A stretch of DNA of 64,000 bases, from positions 1 through 64,000 of the forward strand of contig JAECUM010001808.1 in NCBI GenBank assembly GCA_016617855.1, read 5' to 3'. This document shows positions 46,690 to 58,400 of the stretch, piece by piece. The first letter of the stretch is position 1; each line of letters begins with the position of its first letter. The notes below the pieces were generated by a model. It did not search any database. It was given only the letters and a program-made list of their open reading frames with translations, and was not told the origin of the DNA. This DNA comes from Megalonaias nervosa (Eukaryota > Mollusca > Bivalvia > Unionida > Unionidae). A program made the position numbers and the translations under genes.

Positions 46690-47075
46690 TATGATACAAG
46701 AGTCATCAAGAGAAAACATATGCCCAGTTCCAATCTTAAGTAAAGCTACTGTAATATGAAACAAGACTCATCAAGAGATAACATATCCCCAGTCACATGC
46801 TACAGTAAAGCTAATGTAATATGAAACAAGACTCATCAAGAGATAACATATCCCCAGTCACATGCTACAGTAAAGCTAATGTAATATGAAACAAGACTCA
46901 TCAAGTGATAACATATCCCCAGTCACATGCTACAGTAAAGCTAATGTAATATGAAACAAGAATTATCAAGAGAAAACACATCCATGGTCCCATGTTTATG
47001 TTAAGCTACTATAATATGAAACAAGTGTCATCATGAGACAGCATATCCCCAGTCCCATGCTTATGTAAAGACTCC
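46690..47075 (+). repeat. about 65-bp tandem repeat, six diverged copies
   Basis: The unit contains GAAACAAGACTCATCAAGAG, ATAACATATCCCCAGTCACA and TGCTACAGTAAAGCTAATGT. The three middle copies are near-identical and the outer ones diverged. Confidence 0.82.
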
Positions 47076-47396
47076 CAATGAACACACTCTGTTGCAAATC
47101 ACTCTTAATTTGTATTATGTAATATACCGAACATCAAAAATACTAAAGCAGAGGAGTCAAATTCCAGGCCCACAGGTCATTTTTCTTGTTGTCAGCATTC
47201 ATACAAAAAGTCAGTTCTATAATTATAGTATAATTATTATAATATATGTCATGAAAAACTACACATTTTATATTTTTGGTCCATGTGGTCGATGTTATTG
47301 AAGATGTTGGACTACCCTGTTCTAAAGTATCGAAAGGTGACTAACTACATGTAGCTTGACTTTTTACCAAGTTTGGTTGAAAGACCATGAATGGTT

Positions 47397-47510
47397 TGTT
47401 GTTGTTGTTGGGTTTAATGCCATTTTTTCAGCACAAGATAGGCTATACATGATGACCAGTATAAATGGTGGAGGAAGAACCCACACCCACACACATGGCC
47501 AGCCACAATG
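47397..47510 (-). mobile_element. tRNA-derived SINE, family A, truncated
   Basis: Tail and body only on the minus strand (AAACCCAACAACAACAAC tail, GGCATTAAA, CCACCATTTATACTGG). The tRNA-like head is missing. Confidence 0.75.
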
Positions 47511-47589
47511 ATACATTCTTTATTCTCGAACAAGCATTATGGGATCAATAACCACTGTCTTCACTATTTCTCATTTAATATACATCAGT

Positions 47590-47890
47590 TTTAGTTGAAA
47601 ACTGTATTAGAACCCCACCCCTCCCCAACCCTACACTGTACAGCCCCCCCCACATACAGCATACAGCCTAACCCCACTTCCCCATCCTACGCTGTAGAAC
47701 CTCCACCTCCCCACCCTACACTGTAAAGCCTCCTCACTCCCCTACCCTACACTGTAAAGTCCCACACCTCCCCCACCCTACACTGTAGAGCCTCCCCACT
47801 CCCCCACCCTACATTTTTGAGTCCCACTCCTCCCTCACCCTAAACTGTTGAGTCCCACACCTCCCCCACCCTACACTGTAGATCCTTGAG
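47590..47890 (+). repeat. C-rich minisatellite, about 30-bp units
   Basis: Units with CTCCCCCACCCTACACTGTA and a GAGCCTCC or GTCCCAC segment, about nine copies. The G-rich complement is the MMUT sense strand and could form G-quadruplex-like structures in the pre-mRNA (inference). Confidence 0.75.
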
Positions 47891-48001
47891 GATACACATG
47901 CAACATTTTTATCAGTTAACTTAGTTGTCTCAAAACAGGAAGATAAAATACACAACACAAAAGTACTCTCTGGACCCTGAGGATGTTATAGCAGGGTTGA
48001 A

Positions 48002-48073
48002 GAGAGAGAGAGAGACAGAGAGACAGAGAGACAGACAGACAGACACACACGAACACACACACACACACACACA
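48002..48073 (+). repeat. compound (GA)n(CAGA)n(CA)n microsatellite
   Basis: Runs of GA, then GACAGA, CAGA and CA dinucleotides. Confidence 0.9.
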
Positions 48074-48540
48074 TGAATGTGCACACACATTTGAATGTCT
48101 ACAAAACTACATTTCTTATGATGTACACATGTACCATCACGCTGCCTCACACATGAAAATATTTACGATTCAAGTTAACATTCCAATCAAATACAACTGT
48201 ATTTGCTATTGATAACACAAAATTACTCAACTTAAAAAAAGATAACTGGACGAGTTTTTGGCTAAAACTGCAGTAAGACTGATGTTTATTTGCCAGTGAA
48301 ATCTAATTTTATCATAAGATAATCACTGCCGACACATTAAAACCTACATACAACACTGATAAAGGTAAGATCTTAGTTATTAAAACAGCATCCAATGCAA
48401 TCTGCTCTTGATAACTCTAAGCATCCGTATTTCATGCTGCCCTAAATAATTCCCTGCATAGGTGATGACATCGATTCATTTCTAAATATCCATGACTTTA
48501 ACTAGGACCAGTCTTTTGGGAAAATCAAGTTAACTCATTA

Positions 48541-48822
48541 ACCCATGGCACCACATTTGCTCTATAGTGTCCATGGCACCACATTTGCTCTATAGTGTCA
48601 TGGTGCCACATTTGCTCTATAGTTTCCATGGTGCCACATTTGCTCTATAGTGTCCATGGCACCACATTTGCTCTATAGTGTCCATGGCACCACATTTGCT
48701 CTACAGTGTCCATGGTGCCACATTTGCTCTATAGTGTCCATGGCACCACATTTGCTCTAGTGTCCATGGCACCACATTTGCTCTATAGTGTCCATGGTGC
48801 CACATTTGCTCTATAGTGTCAA
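48541..48822 (+). repeat. 28-bp minisatellite, ten copies
   Basis: The unit is CCATGGCACCACATTTGCTC plus TATAGTGT. The CCATGGCACC and CCATGGTGCC variants alternate irregularly, and one copy lacks TAT. Confidence 0.92.
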
Positions 48823-49370
48823 GGTCATTTAAGATACACCAAAGTGGGCGGTATTACAGAAACATAGGCAGATGTAGCTCTACAATGATACCAAATAATC
48901 TGTACTTTCTACTTGCATTACAAAATACAGAGGGAAAAATTTATTTATTTGAGACAAGATTTATACACCAAAACTTTGCCTGTTGTTGGAATCAGATTTT
49001 GTGTCCCAATTTTAGACTTTTTGGCCTGAGATCTAAAGCAAACTGGTCTGAAATGCTCAGAGACTGGTGGACCTTTGCAAAGTAGGATAAGTTGGAGATT
49101 TGGAGTAAAAAGTAGCCGGGACACAAACATGATGGGTCCAATAAGCAACTTTTACCCTTCTGCACATGTGCAAGTGAAAAAGCCAATTAAAAATGATGTT
49201 TCTAGTGCAACTAGGCATCTGGCTAAATGAAAATCTCATGGAAGCAGATGTATTATGATATATTCAGAAGTAACCCAAAAATGCATTTCCTATTCCCATT
49301 TCAGGCGAAAATGACAAAAATCTCCAGGGGTTATTGAGTTAACTGTATCCTTCAACAATAAGTCATCAGC

Positions 49371-49835
49371 ATAATACAGAACTACCTCACTATAAGGTTA
49401 TTCATTATAACACAGTTCCTGTAACAAGGCAAAATGGTCACTATAAGGCTACTCCTTATAACACAGTTCCGATTACCAGTACAAGGCATTATGGTCACTA
49501 TAAACTATTCATTATAACACAGTTCCTATTACAAGGCATTATAGACACTATGAACTATTCATTATAACACAGTTTCTGTAACAATGCAATATGGTCACTA
49601 TAAACTATTCGTTATAACACTGTTCCTGTAACAAGGCAGTATGGTTACTATAGGACTATTCAATATAATATGGTTCCTGTTACAAGGCAAAACATTCACC
49701 ACGAGGCCATTCATTAAAACACAGTTCCTAATATGGTCACTATAAGGCCATTCATTACAACGCGGTTCCTTTTGTAAGGCAGGATGGTCATTATAAGGCT
49801 ATTCATCATAACATTGTAACTGTCACAAGGTACTA
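49371..49835 (+). repeat. about 50-bp tandem repeat with TTCATTATAACACAGTTCCT core
   Basis: About nine diverged units, each with a TTCATTATAACACAGTTCCT core, ACAAGGCA and ATGGTCACTATAA. The first unit starts with CAGAACTACCTCACTATAAG, like the MITE-2 end, so the array may be an amplified subterminal region of that element. Confidence 0.7.
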
Positions 49836-50334
49836 AATGTTTTCTTTTAATTACTGAATTAACCTTCATCAGCATATTAAAACTCAATGAGAAATCAATA
49901 AATAAAAACATTATGACAGCGCACAGACTAGTCTAATAATAACCATCCTAAGAAATGCTGTTATTGATGACTTAATCATGATTCCAGAGTATCTTTGGAA
50001 GATTGTTATTTGCCAGGTTTTTATTTAAAAAAAGTTGTTTTATAGTTACATATTTTCTGAGCTATTATATATTTTCTGATCAAGCTTTTACATTAGATTT
50101 CATAGGAAAAATAGTCATTGGAAGCTGAAATGGTATAAACTTTCTAGTCAGATAAAGAATTACAAAGGACCCATTTTGTGTAGGAGTTGCCATGGGCAAA
50201 CATTATAAACATATTAAGCTACTGGACAATATACAAGTGAAGATTACCCTCCAAAGTGGAGATCAATATATATATAATGCATTCAAATTTGGACCTAATA
50301 TTATGGAATGACAAAATGACAAATGCCATACAGA

Positions 50335-50545
50335 TTATGCTCACTTATAAGTAGCGACTAACTGCAAACTGCAGAGACCCAGATTTGCCATTGCCTAATG
50401 CACCAGCAGATCGGGGTCTATGCAATTTGCTTGGAATAATCAGCAGATTAAACAACACAGACCCTGATCTACTGGCACATTATGCAACAGCAGAACAGAG
50501 TTTGTGTTGTTTGCAGTAGGACTCAACTTGCAAGCAATAATACAC
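50335..50545. mobile_element. MITE-1, fourth copy
   Basis: GCTCACTTATAAGTAGCGAC at the left, CAGTAGGACTCAACTTGCAA at the right, and internal palindromes CCCAGATTTGCC..GATCGGGGTC and GACCCTGATCTACTGG. The termini have drifted. Confidence 0.65.
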
Positions 50546-51505
50546 AATATTTAATCATTGCCAATAAGTGAAGGTAAATACAGAAAATTGTTCACTTGTA
50601 GGCCTTTCAAAATTTTCAATAAAAGTATGAACAAACTGTATGAAGTATTCCCAAATAGAAATTAATATGGTGAAAATAACTTTGGCATTCATTTTAAACC
50701 TTTTAGGAACAGAAACATGATCACACAAACAAGCCAAAATGATTGATACATGAATAATTCAAATTGCAGAGGCAGAAATAATATAATTTGCACACAATGA
50801 CCTACAGCATAATCCTGCACACAATGACTAGACGATTTCAGTTGCCTCTCAATGTATCATGAAATATATCTAATACCTTAGTATCATGGCAGAGTTAGAA
50901 AATGTTGAACACACTGGTATTATGATCACAAGCTTGTTCAATCTTTTCTTTTGCAGACAGAATCTCCTGCCCAGTACCCCCATCCCCACACCGATTTTTT
51001 GTCACCCTTTCCACCTCTACTCCACCTATTATCCAAACAACAAATGCAAGGACCATTAGCTTCTATTTTGCTTCATTCAAGTGGTTCTAAGAATATATAC
51101 TCCAAAACTCACTGGGAAAAATTTCTTATTAGGAACCTCCATTGCCTTCTGCTTTCAATAATTATCTATCCATTAAAGGACAACTGAACATACACATGTC
51201 AGAAGCTCAATGTCTATTGATCCTAACCAACTGAATTTCAATGCTCAGGCCAGCAAATTTGTTCCCCTTGTCAATCTACTGTGTTCATTGAATTAAGTAA
51301 TATATTTGTCTATTTTGTTTATGTAATATTCTTGACAAGTACAAAAAATGCTTGTCGACAATTTTCTAAGATGAACAAGGAAACTTAAAGAGGGGAGGAA
51401 TTATGCCCAATGATGTCTTCAAAATTGTGATGTGAAAAAGTAAGTTCTATAGACAAGTTCACTCCAAGTCTCTGGATTGCTCAAATACAACATGAATGCA
51501 TATTG

Positions 51506-51755
51506 TTTGTTTGTTTGTTTGTTTGTTTGTTTGTTGGTGGGTTTAATGCCATTTTTCTGCACTTGACAGGCTATACATGGTGGCCAGTATCTGGTGGAGG
51601 AAGAACCTTTGAAAACCCCAGTAAGAACCACCAACCCACAGGAAGCTACTGGCAAGTTTTCTCACATAGCCAAGCCTGAGACTTGAACCCACATGGATAG
51701 TGCAGTGACTGGTAATGCCTAGTGCCTTAGACCACTCAGCCATCAGGAGATCTAG
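51506..51755 (-). mobile_element. tRNA-derived SINE, family A, with (CAAA)n tail
   Basis: Minus-strand copy; the tail is a tetranucleotide run, TTTG on the plus strand, at 51506-51533. The head is decayed (ACTCAGCCATCAGGAG). Confidence 0.75.
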
Positions 51756-53119
51756 AAAAGTATACACACATCACAGTATTGTGTTCGTGTTCTAATATAT
51801 CTCCAGAATATTATGTATCTATTATTTTCTCTAGAATATTTGTTCAAGTTAACAAGTTTGACAAATATTGACCTGATTATTTCATAAAAACTGATACTTT
51901 CAAATGTGCTATTTCAATCACAACAAACCTGAATTTGATAGAGCCGGTAGTTTTCACTGAACCTGGAAGAAAACAATTTCTCACATAATGCATTACCATG
52001 TGATTGAAACTGCAAGCAATCTTGCAGCCCTGCTGAGAGTGGGCAGGGGGGCCAGGACATGGCGTAGTATGGTAGAGTGCACTATTGTGTTGTCATGGTA
52101 TCACCTGTCACTAACAATTATAAAATCATTTATCCTTCATTCAAAATTGGCATATACTATGACTCGCATCCATATTTCAGTTCCGATTTTTGAGAATATG
52201 TCATTGTACAACATGTGTAGCTTTCACTGTGACATTACAGCATGCAACATTAAATCTAGTTTGTACTGGATCACACCTATAGAGACTCACCTCATCCAAA
52301 ATTGTCCACATAATTTAACACTGATTTTGACATATGTATTTATCAGGGTTTACCAATCCCTCTATTCAATGTGAGATCATTCTCGTCAAACTTTTTTCTT
52401 GGCATTCAAGCAGAGAACCTTTTAGCCGTTTTGACACTAACACATGCCAAAAGACATGGTGACTGTCTTTCTAAGCTGGATTAGTGAAGCAATAAATGTC
52501 TATTCCTATTATAGTACGATCAGGCAAAGCATCCAAATAATTGCATTCTAGCAGCCAAACCCTAGTATCCCTCTGGGAAATTCGTTACAAACAGCACTGT
52601 AGCTGGATATTTTCATTGTAATATTTATCTAATATTCACATTAATATTCTCCATTTAAGCAAATGCCATGCTGGTAGGAGTGATTATCTGAATCCTTTCC
52701 TTATAATAAGGTTAGCAGAATTCCATTGCATGAATAATAAACATACTTCACCAATTTTATCACATAAGAGATACAGAGTACAGTATAAATGTTATCAAAA
52801 TGGTTTGAGCGCAGTCTGTGGGAAAGGAAGAGTTGAAAATAAATACCTGCTTAGGCTGCATCTGGATTGAAATAAAATTTAAAATTTCATTTAAAAAAAG
52901 CAAATGGCACTGCTACCCCATTAATGTAAACTAATGCACAGTAAATGACACATCATCACAAAAACTGCACATTCAACAAGCAGTTAAGATGAATGGGCAA
53001 AATTTAAATGTCATTTGCATCAGTTTTCATTTGAGACACCATATTCTATGTCATAGTCACTCACATTCCTTACTATCAGTGTGCGCACACAAAAAAACCC
53101 CATAAAAATAATGAGTAAT

Positions 53120-53760
53120 TGTCTTGTCTGACTTTTGGGAGGACAGTGGCAGGTAAAATCCTGACATTTTGGAGAATAGTGGCTACAAAAACCGTGAAAT
53201 TCAGGAGGAAAGTGGCTGCTAAAACTCTGACTTTGCAGACTTGCCAACCCCAACGATACTCATCAAGGGAGGTTTTGAAAACTTTTCAGGGAGACTGTTT
53301 ATATTATTTCAGGGAGGATAATCACACCTACCACTGGAAACAATGAAACTTGAATTGCACATCTTGCAAAATGGTGTATATGAATCACTTCCACAAGTCA
53401 GGCACGGAAACTCCTGGCTACAAGAAGCTTCGAAAGAAGTTTTTATTTTTTGACTTTTTTCAGACACTGTAGGTCACCGAACATAAGGATTCAACTTTGC
53501 AACAACCTCAACACTCTTTTAAAGAGTTTCTGTGCACTTCAGGTATTACTCGCTGGGGAGTTCCAAATTGTTTTTTCTTTAAACAAATTTTTCCAGGAGA
53601 AAAAATAAAAATGCGTAAGCAGGGTGGAAACAGTCAGATTTTGGGAGGGTAAAAAACAGGAGGGTTAGCAGGTCTGCTTTTTTGGGAGGAAGGTGGCTGC
53701 TAAAACCCTGACTTTTGGGAGGAGAGTGGCTGTTAAAACCCTGGCTAGAAAATTCTGAAA
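53120..53760 (+). repeat. dispersed units with CTGACTTTTGGGAGGA
   Basis: About seven copies of a roughly 33-bp unit (TAAAACCCTGACTTTTGGGA, GGAGAGTGGCTG) in two clusters, 53120-53260 and 53640-53755, separated by unrelated sequence. Confidence 0.7.
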
Positions 53761-53764
53761 TGTC

Positions 53765-54385
53765 ACCACTTGTTGCTGCTCATTGCACCTTAACTTTGAA
53801 ATTACCTCCACTTATGGTTGCATCTTATATTTTACACTAGCACCATTCTTATTTACCTACTGCACTTTAACACTGAAATTACCACCACTCATGACTGCTC
53901 ACTGCATCTTAGCTGTGAAATTACCACCACTTGCAGCTGTTCATTGCACCTTAACACTGAAATTACCATCACTAATGGTTGCTAACTACATGTTAACTAT
54001 GAAATTACCACCACTCATGGTTGTTCACAGCACTTTGACACTGAAAGTACCACCACTCAAGGGGCCCCGACTGGTAGAGCGGTCTAAAGTGCTCACCATT
54101 ATGGATCACTGCCATCTCACCTCTGTCTGCGTGGGTTCGAGTCTCAGATTCAGCCAATGTGGTTATGTGAGAAAGCTTGCCAGTAGCTTCTTGTGGGTCG
54201 GTGGTTCTTTCCAGGGTTTTCCCAGGTTCTTCCTCCACCATTTATACTGGCCGCCATGTATAGCCAATCTTGTGCATTAAACCCTACGACAACAACCACC
54301 ACCACCATTCAAGGTTGCTCACTGCCCCATAACTATGAAATTACCACCATTCATGGCTGTTCACTGCACTTTAACTCTGAAGGTT
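53765..54385 (+). repeat. about 42-bp minisatellite interrupted by a SINE
   Basis: Units ACTCATGGTTGCTCACTGCA, a CTTTAACTCTGAAATTACC segment and CACC run from 53765 to 54060 and resume at 54301-54385. The SINE-A copy between them splits one array. Confidence 0.82.
54061..54300 (+). mobile_element. tRNA-derived SINE, family A, inserted in a minisatellite
   Basis: Head GGGGCCCCGACTGGTAGAGC, B box GGTTCGAGTCTC and tail AAACCCTACGACAACAACC. Flanks ACCACCACTCAA (54049-54060) and ACCACCATTCAA (54301-54312) match at 11 of 12 positions. Part of this similarity could come from the minisatellite itself. Confidence 0.85.
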
Positions 54386-54761
54386 AAATAAATCTCAAAA
54401 ACAGATCTAAGATGTGAAGGGGGGGTATCAGCATGATGGGAGACTCACTACACCTCCATACTGTACAGCTCATTACATACACTGTTAATTAGCAAATGTA
54501 ACTAACGTCCAAGTATAACACACAGTCATGTATTACCCCCCGTTTTTATACTGTGTGTAAAAAAATATTAAATTACCCACAGACATATATAACCTGCAGA
54601 TTTTCGTAAAGAATAATAAATTACAAAAATATGTGTTGACTTCTTTTCATTATTAACATGGTATAAAATACTAGGGTATGATGATTCATCCTTTCTATTT
54701 TCCACTGAAACACAGCAAAGTGTTTTCAACCAAACGGTCAATTTATAAATAGTTTCCTCAC

Positions 54762-54945
54762 CTTGAGACATCTCAAACATTCCATGATGATGTCGAGTGA
54801 TCTCTTTGTTAAACGCAGGACCAAAGCCATGCCCATCTGTTACCAGCAATTCAAAATCCATATAACAGCCACCTACCCATAAGTAATCGCCAGATGGCAT
54901 TAAGTACACACCTTCCAATTTTACAGTAAACAATAATGACACCGG
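54762..54945 (-). CDS. possible coding exon of unknown gene
   Basis: A 61-codon open segment sits between an AG (54947-54946) and a strong donor, AG/GTGAGG (54762/54761). It reads PVSLLFTVKLEG, then LMPSGDYLWVGG, MDFELLVTDGHGFGPAFNKE and ITRHHHGMFEMSQ. It does not look like a transposon or low complexity. YLWV, then FELLVTDGH, then a following helix loosely resembles the head domain of the XRCC4/PAXX superfamily, but I cannot align it with confidence. It lies on the MMUT sense strand inside an MMUT intron, has no partner exon that I can find nearby, and the acceptor lacks a good pyrimidine tract. It may be a captured or duplicated exon, or chance. Confidence 0.22.
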
Positions 54946-55294
54946 CTACTATTCGGAATAGATACCAGAAATGTGAAATGTGAAATTCTTCCTGAAGTTA
55001 ACTTGTCTACGACAGCTCTAAATCTGACAAGAGTTTCAGATTTTAGTAAACATAAAATCATTGCAGCTGTTCATAAATTATTAAACTGAAGATGCTGATT
55101 TTATTATGTAGATCTTGTCTTCTTGTTACTATATTGTCTTCAAACTTCAAAAAATTTAGCTGCAATGTTAAACATAACTATATAATTAACATAGACTCAT
55201 TGACTATTTTGAACTTGGTGCATTGTCTTAGATAGGAAACACGTCTTTTAAAATATTACTACAATGTAATATGAGTAAAAATCAAACTGACATA

Positions 55295-55552
55295 AAGGGG
55301 CCCCGAGTGGCCGAGTGGTCTAAAGCACTCACCGTTACGGATCACTGCCATCTCACCTCTGTCTGCGTGAGTTCGAGTCTCAGGCTCGGCTAACGTGAAC
55401 ATGTGAGAAAGCCTGCCAGTAGCTTCTCGTGAGTCGGTGGTTCTTCCCGGGGTTTTCCAGGGTTCTTCCTCCACCAATTATACTGGCTGCCATGTATAGC
55501 CTATCTTGTGCTGAAAAATGGCATTAAACCCTACAGCAACAACAACAACAAC
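55295..55552 (+). mobile_element. tRNA-derived SINE, family A, best copy, with target-site duplication
   Basis: Intact head GGGGCCCCGAGTGGCCGAGT, A box GTGGCCGAGTGGTCTAAAGC, B box GTTCGAGTCTC, complete body and a (CAA)n tail. A perfect 11-bp duplication, AAACTGACATA, occurs at 55284-55294 and 55553-55563. The head resembles tRNA-Ser/Leu-type sequences. Confidence 0.93.
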
Positions 55553-55811
55553 AAACTGACATATATACTCTGAAGGGAAGTGGGGGGAGGTATGTGGTAC
55601 GGAAAAACTTGGATAACCCATGTGCTATATTCACTAATTTGCAGTAATTCACTCTTCTTGTATACACATGATGAGACCATTGTTTTGACATTGTCAGCAC
55701 ATGTTTATTATCATGTCCAATAACCACACACAATTTACACAAATAATATTTCTAAGCAAATACATACATATATTTTGTCAAATACACAACACTGAGGATG
55801 ACATGGGACAA

Positions 55812-55960
55812 GGGGCCCTGGGTGGCTGCATGGTCTGAAGCACTCACCTGTACCAATCACTGCCATCTTACCTCTGTCCATGTTGGGCTGAGTCTTAGGA
55901 TCGGCCAATGTGGGTATGTGAGGAAGTTTGATAGTAGCATCCCATGGGTTGGCAGTTTCC
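55812..55960 (+). mobile_element. tRNA-derived SINE, family A, 3'-truncated
   Basis: Head GGGGCCCTGGGTGGCTGCAT and the first half of the body only. It is about 260 bp after a complete copy in the same orientation. Confidence 0.75.
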
Positions 55961-55984
55961 CATTCAACTAAACACATCTGAGAT

Positions 55985-57285
55985 ACAGCCATTGACAACT
56001 ATAAACATACTTATAGAAACACTATTAAGCTCATAGTTATAACGATACTTAATGAACCAATACCCAGCACATTTATATAATGATAATTATTGAACCACTA
56101 CCCAGCACATGGCTATAAACATACTTACAGAACCACTACCGAGCACATAGTTATAATGATGCTTAATGAAACACTACCAGTAGACAGCATAACCATACTT
56201 AAAAAACCACTAACCTGCACACAGTTATAACCATACTTACAGAACCACCACCCAGCACATAGCTACAAGCATACTTATAGAACCATTACCCAGCACATTA
56301 TAACCATACTTACAGAACCACTACCTAGCATACAGATATAACCATACTTACTGAACCACTACCCAGCACAGAGCTACAACCATACTTATTGAACCATTAC
56401 CCAGCACACAGATATAACCATACTTATAGAACCACTACCCAGCACATAACTATAACCATACTTATAGAACCACTACCCAGTACAATGCTATAACCATACT
56501 TATAGAACCGCTACCCAGCACACAGCTATAACCATATAGAACCATTACCCAGCACATAGCTATAACCATACTTATAGAACCACTACCCAGCATACAGCTA
56601 TAACCATACTTATAGAACCACTACCCTGCAACATACTTATGGAGCCACTACCCAGCACAAAGCTATGACCATACTTACAGAACCACTACCCAGCACACAA
56701 CTATAACCATACTTAAAGAATCACTACTCAGCACACAGCTATAACCATACTTATGGAACCAATAAACAGCACACTGCTATAACCATACTTGTGGAACCAG
56801 TACCCAGCACATAGCTATAACCATACTTATAGAACCACTGCCCAGCACATAGCAATATGGATGCTTAATGAACCAATACTCAGCACAAAGCTATAACCAC
56901 ACTTATAGAACCAATACCCAGCACAAAGCTATAACCACACTTATAGAACCAATACCCAGCACAAAGCTATAACCACACTTATAGAACCAATACCCAGCAC
57001 AAAGCTATAACCACACTTATAGAACCATTACCCAGCATATTATAGCTATAACCATGCTTAATGAACCAATACCCAGCACATGGCTATATCCATACTACAG
57101 AACCACTACCCAGCACAAAGCTATAACCATACTTATAGAACCACTACCCAGCACACTGCTATAACCATACTTACAGTACCACTACCCAGCACATAACTAT
57201 AACGATGCTTAATGAACCAAGACTCATATAACCACTACCCAGCACAAAGCTATAACCATACTAATAGAACCACTAGCCAGCACTT
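55985..57285 (+). repeat. 38-bp minisatellite, about 1.3 kb, more than 30 copies
   Basis: The unit is CCCAGCACATAGCTATAACC plus ATACTTATAGAACCACTA. Copies differ by point changes and small gaps; four consecutive copies at about 56880-57020 share AATACCCAGCACAAAGC and ACCACACTT and so arose together. Confidence 0.92.
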
Positions 57286-57574
57286 GTTTCATTTTGTCTT
57301 TGCCGAGCTAAAAAGAATCGGATACCCTCAAGGCCCAGATTAGGCCTTGCTGATATTTAATGTGAGTTGCCCATTGGGCTTTTGAAAAGAAAGTATTATC
57401 TACTTTGAGAGAAACCTTGAATGCAGTGAGGAAATGCAGCATTTTATTCCGTAGTTCTTTAAAGTATACTGATAAATTCTTACTATTTGGCCAGATGCAT
57501 GATTATTGTTCAAGTCTGATTCATTTTTTAAGGCAAAATATCAAAATGCATTTCCTGTGATTCAAGAGACAATC

Positions 57575-58400
57575 AGCTATCAAAGCCAAGCCCAGCAAAA
57601 GTAAATTTCAGAACACTTGGTTGATGGAGTCTGACTCTGTGAACAACAGCAGCAAGGGGAAGCATTTCATTCTTTGCACATACTGCAAACACCTTATCAA
57701 CAAAAATCAAGCTGGAGTGCATGGCATCTGTCGACATGGCAACACCACTTGAATGTAACATCAGCACAAATCATGATATATTCGACATGCTGAACGGAAC
57801 ATTCAAATTTGTTCTTATCAATCATTAATCTTAAACTTGTTAAAATACCAATTATTAATTGACCCATGCTTTTCAGGATGACTTTTAGCTATGAAATTCA
57901 TTGACTGAAGGACAATAATAAGCACATGCTCATGTTTACATAGTTGATTTGTGTTGACAAAGGGATTCAATTAACACCTGTACTGGACAGAAGTGTTTAT
58001 TACTGCTGTATTACCAGTAAAAGCGCCCCCCCCCCCATTAAGCTTAAAAATATTGTCCTCTCCTCAATCCCAACCAATGAAATGGTCAGTCTCAAATGTG
58101 ATGTATATTTTCTTTCTTCTGTAGTGATCTACAAGTATATCATGCTGTCAAATGGCATTAGATTTAGTTCTGACAATGTTAACATTATGATCTGCAAAAA
58201 CAACTCAATTCTGACCAGGATTTGCTCTGAGAATCCAGCAACTTAGAATGTTTGAAGAACTGTACCATCCACTCTCTAATGAGTGCAAAGACGAACACAA
58301 ATGACACCTGCATTACCTTCAAACTCTCCTGCTGAACTATTGAGAGCTACAAAGACTGCATTTAATTAATTAATCTCTTATTGTGTCATCTAATGGATTT
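57575..58400 (+). pseudogene. decayed hAT-family transposase (BED finger and core fragments)
   Basis: On the plus strand 57575-57752 reads KFQNTWLMES, then HFILCTYCKHLINK and GICRHGNTT, matching a BED-type zinc finger (CxxC..HxxxxH pattern, second His region incomplete) as in ZBED/KIAA1586-like hAT derivatives. At 58149-58240 the stretch GIRFSSDNVNIMICKNNSIL matches the hAT core segment around the catalytic Asp. Farther on, CTIHSL and ELLRATKTAFN occur in shifted frames. Many stops; no termini located. Confidence 0.5.

Noticed and set aside
9312..55998. Recurrent minus or plus ORFs with the phrase EEEPGKTLERTTDPQEATG or similar (9312-9611, 51543-51767, 54005-54241, 55259-55477, 55735-55998)
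   Set aside because: All lie in SINE-A copies and are the antisense reading of the element body; a shared peptide here reflects shared repeat DNA, not a gene family.
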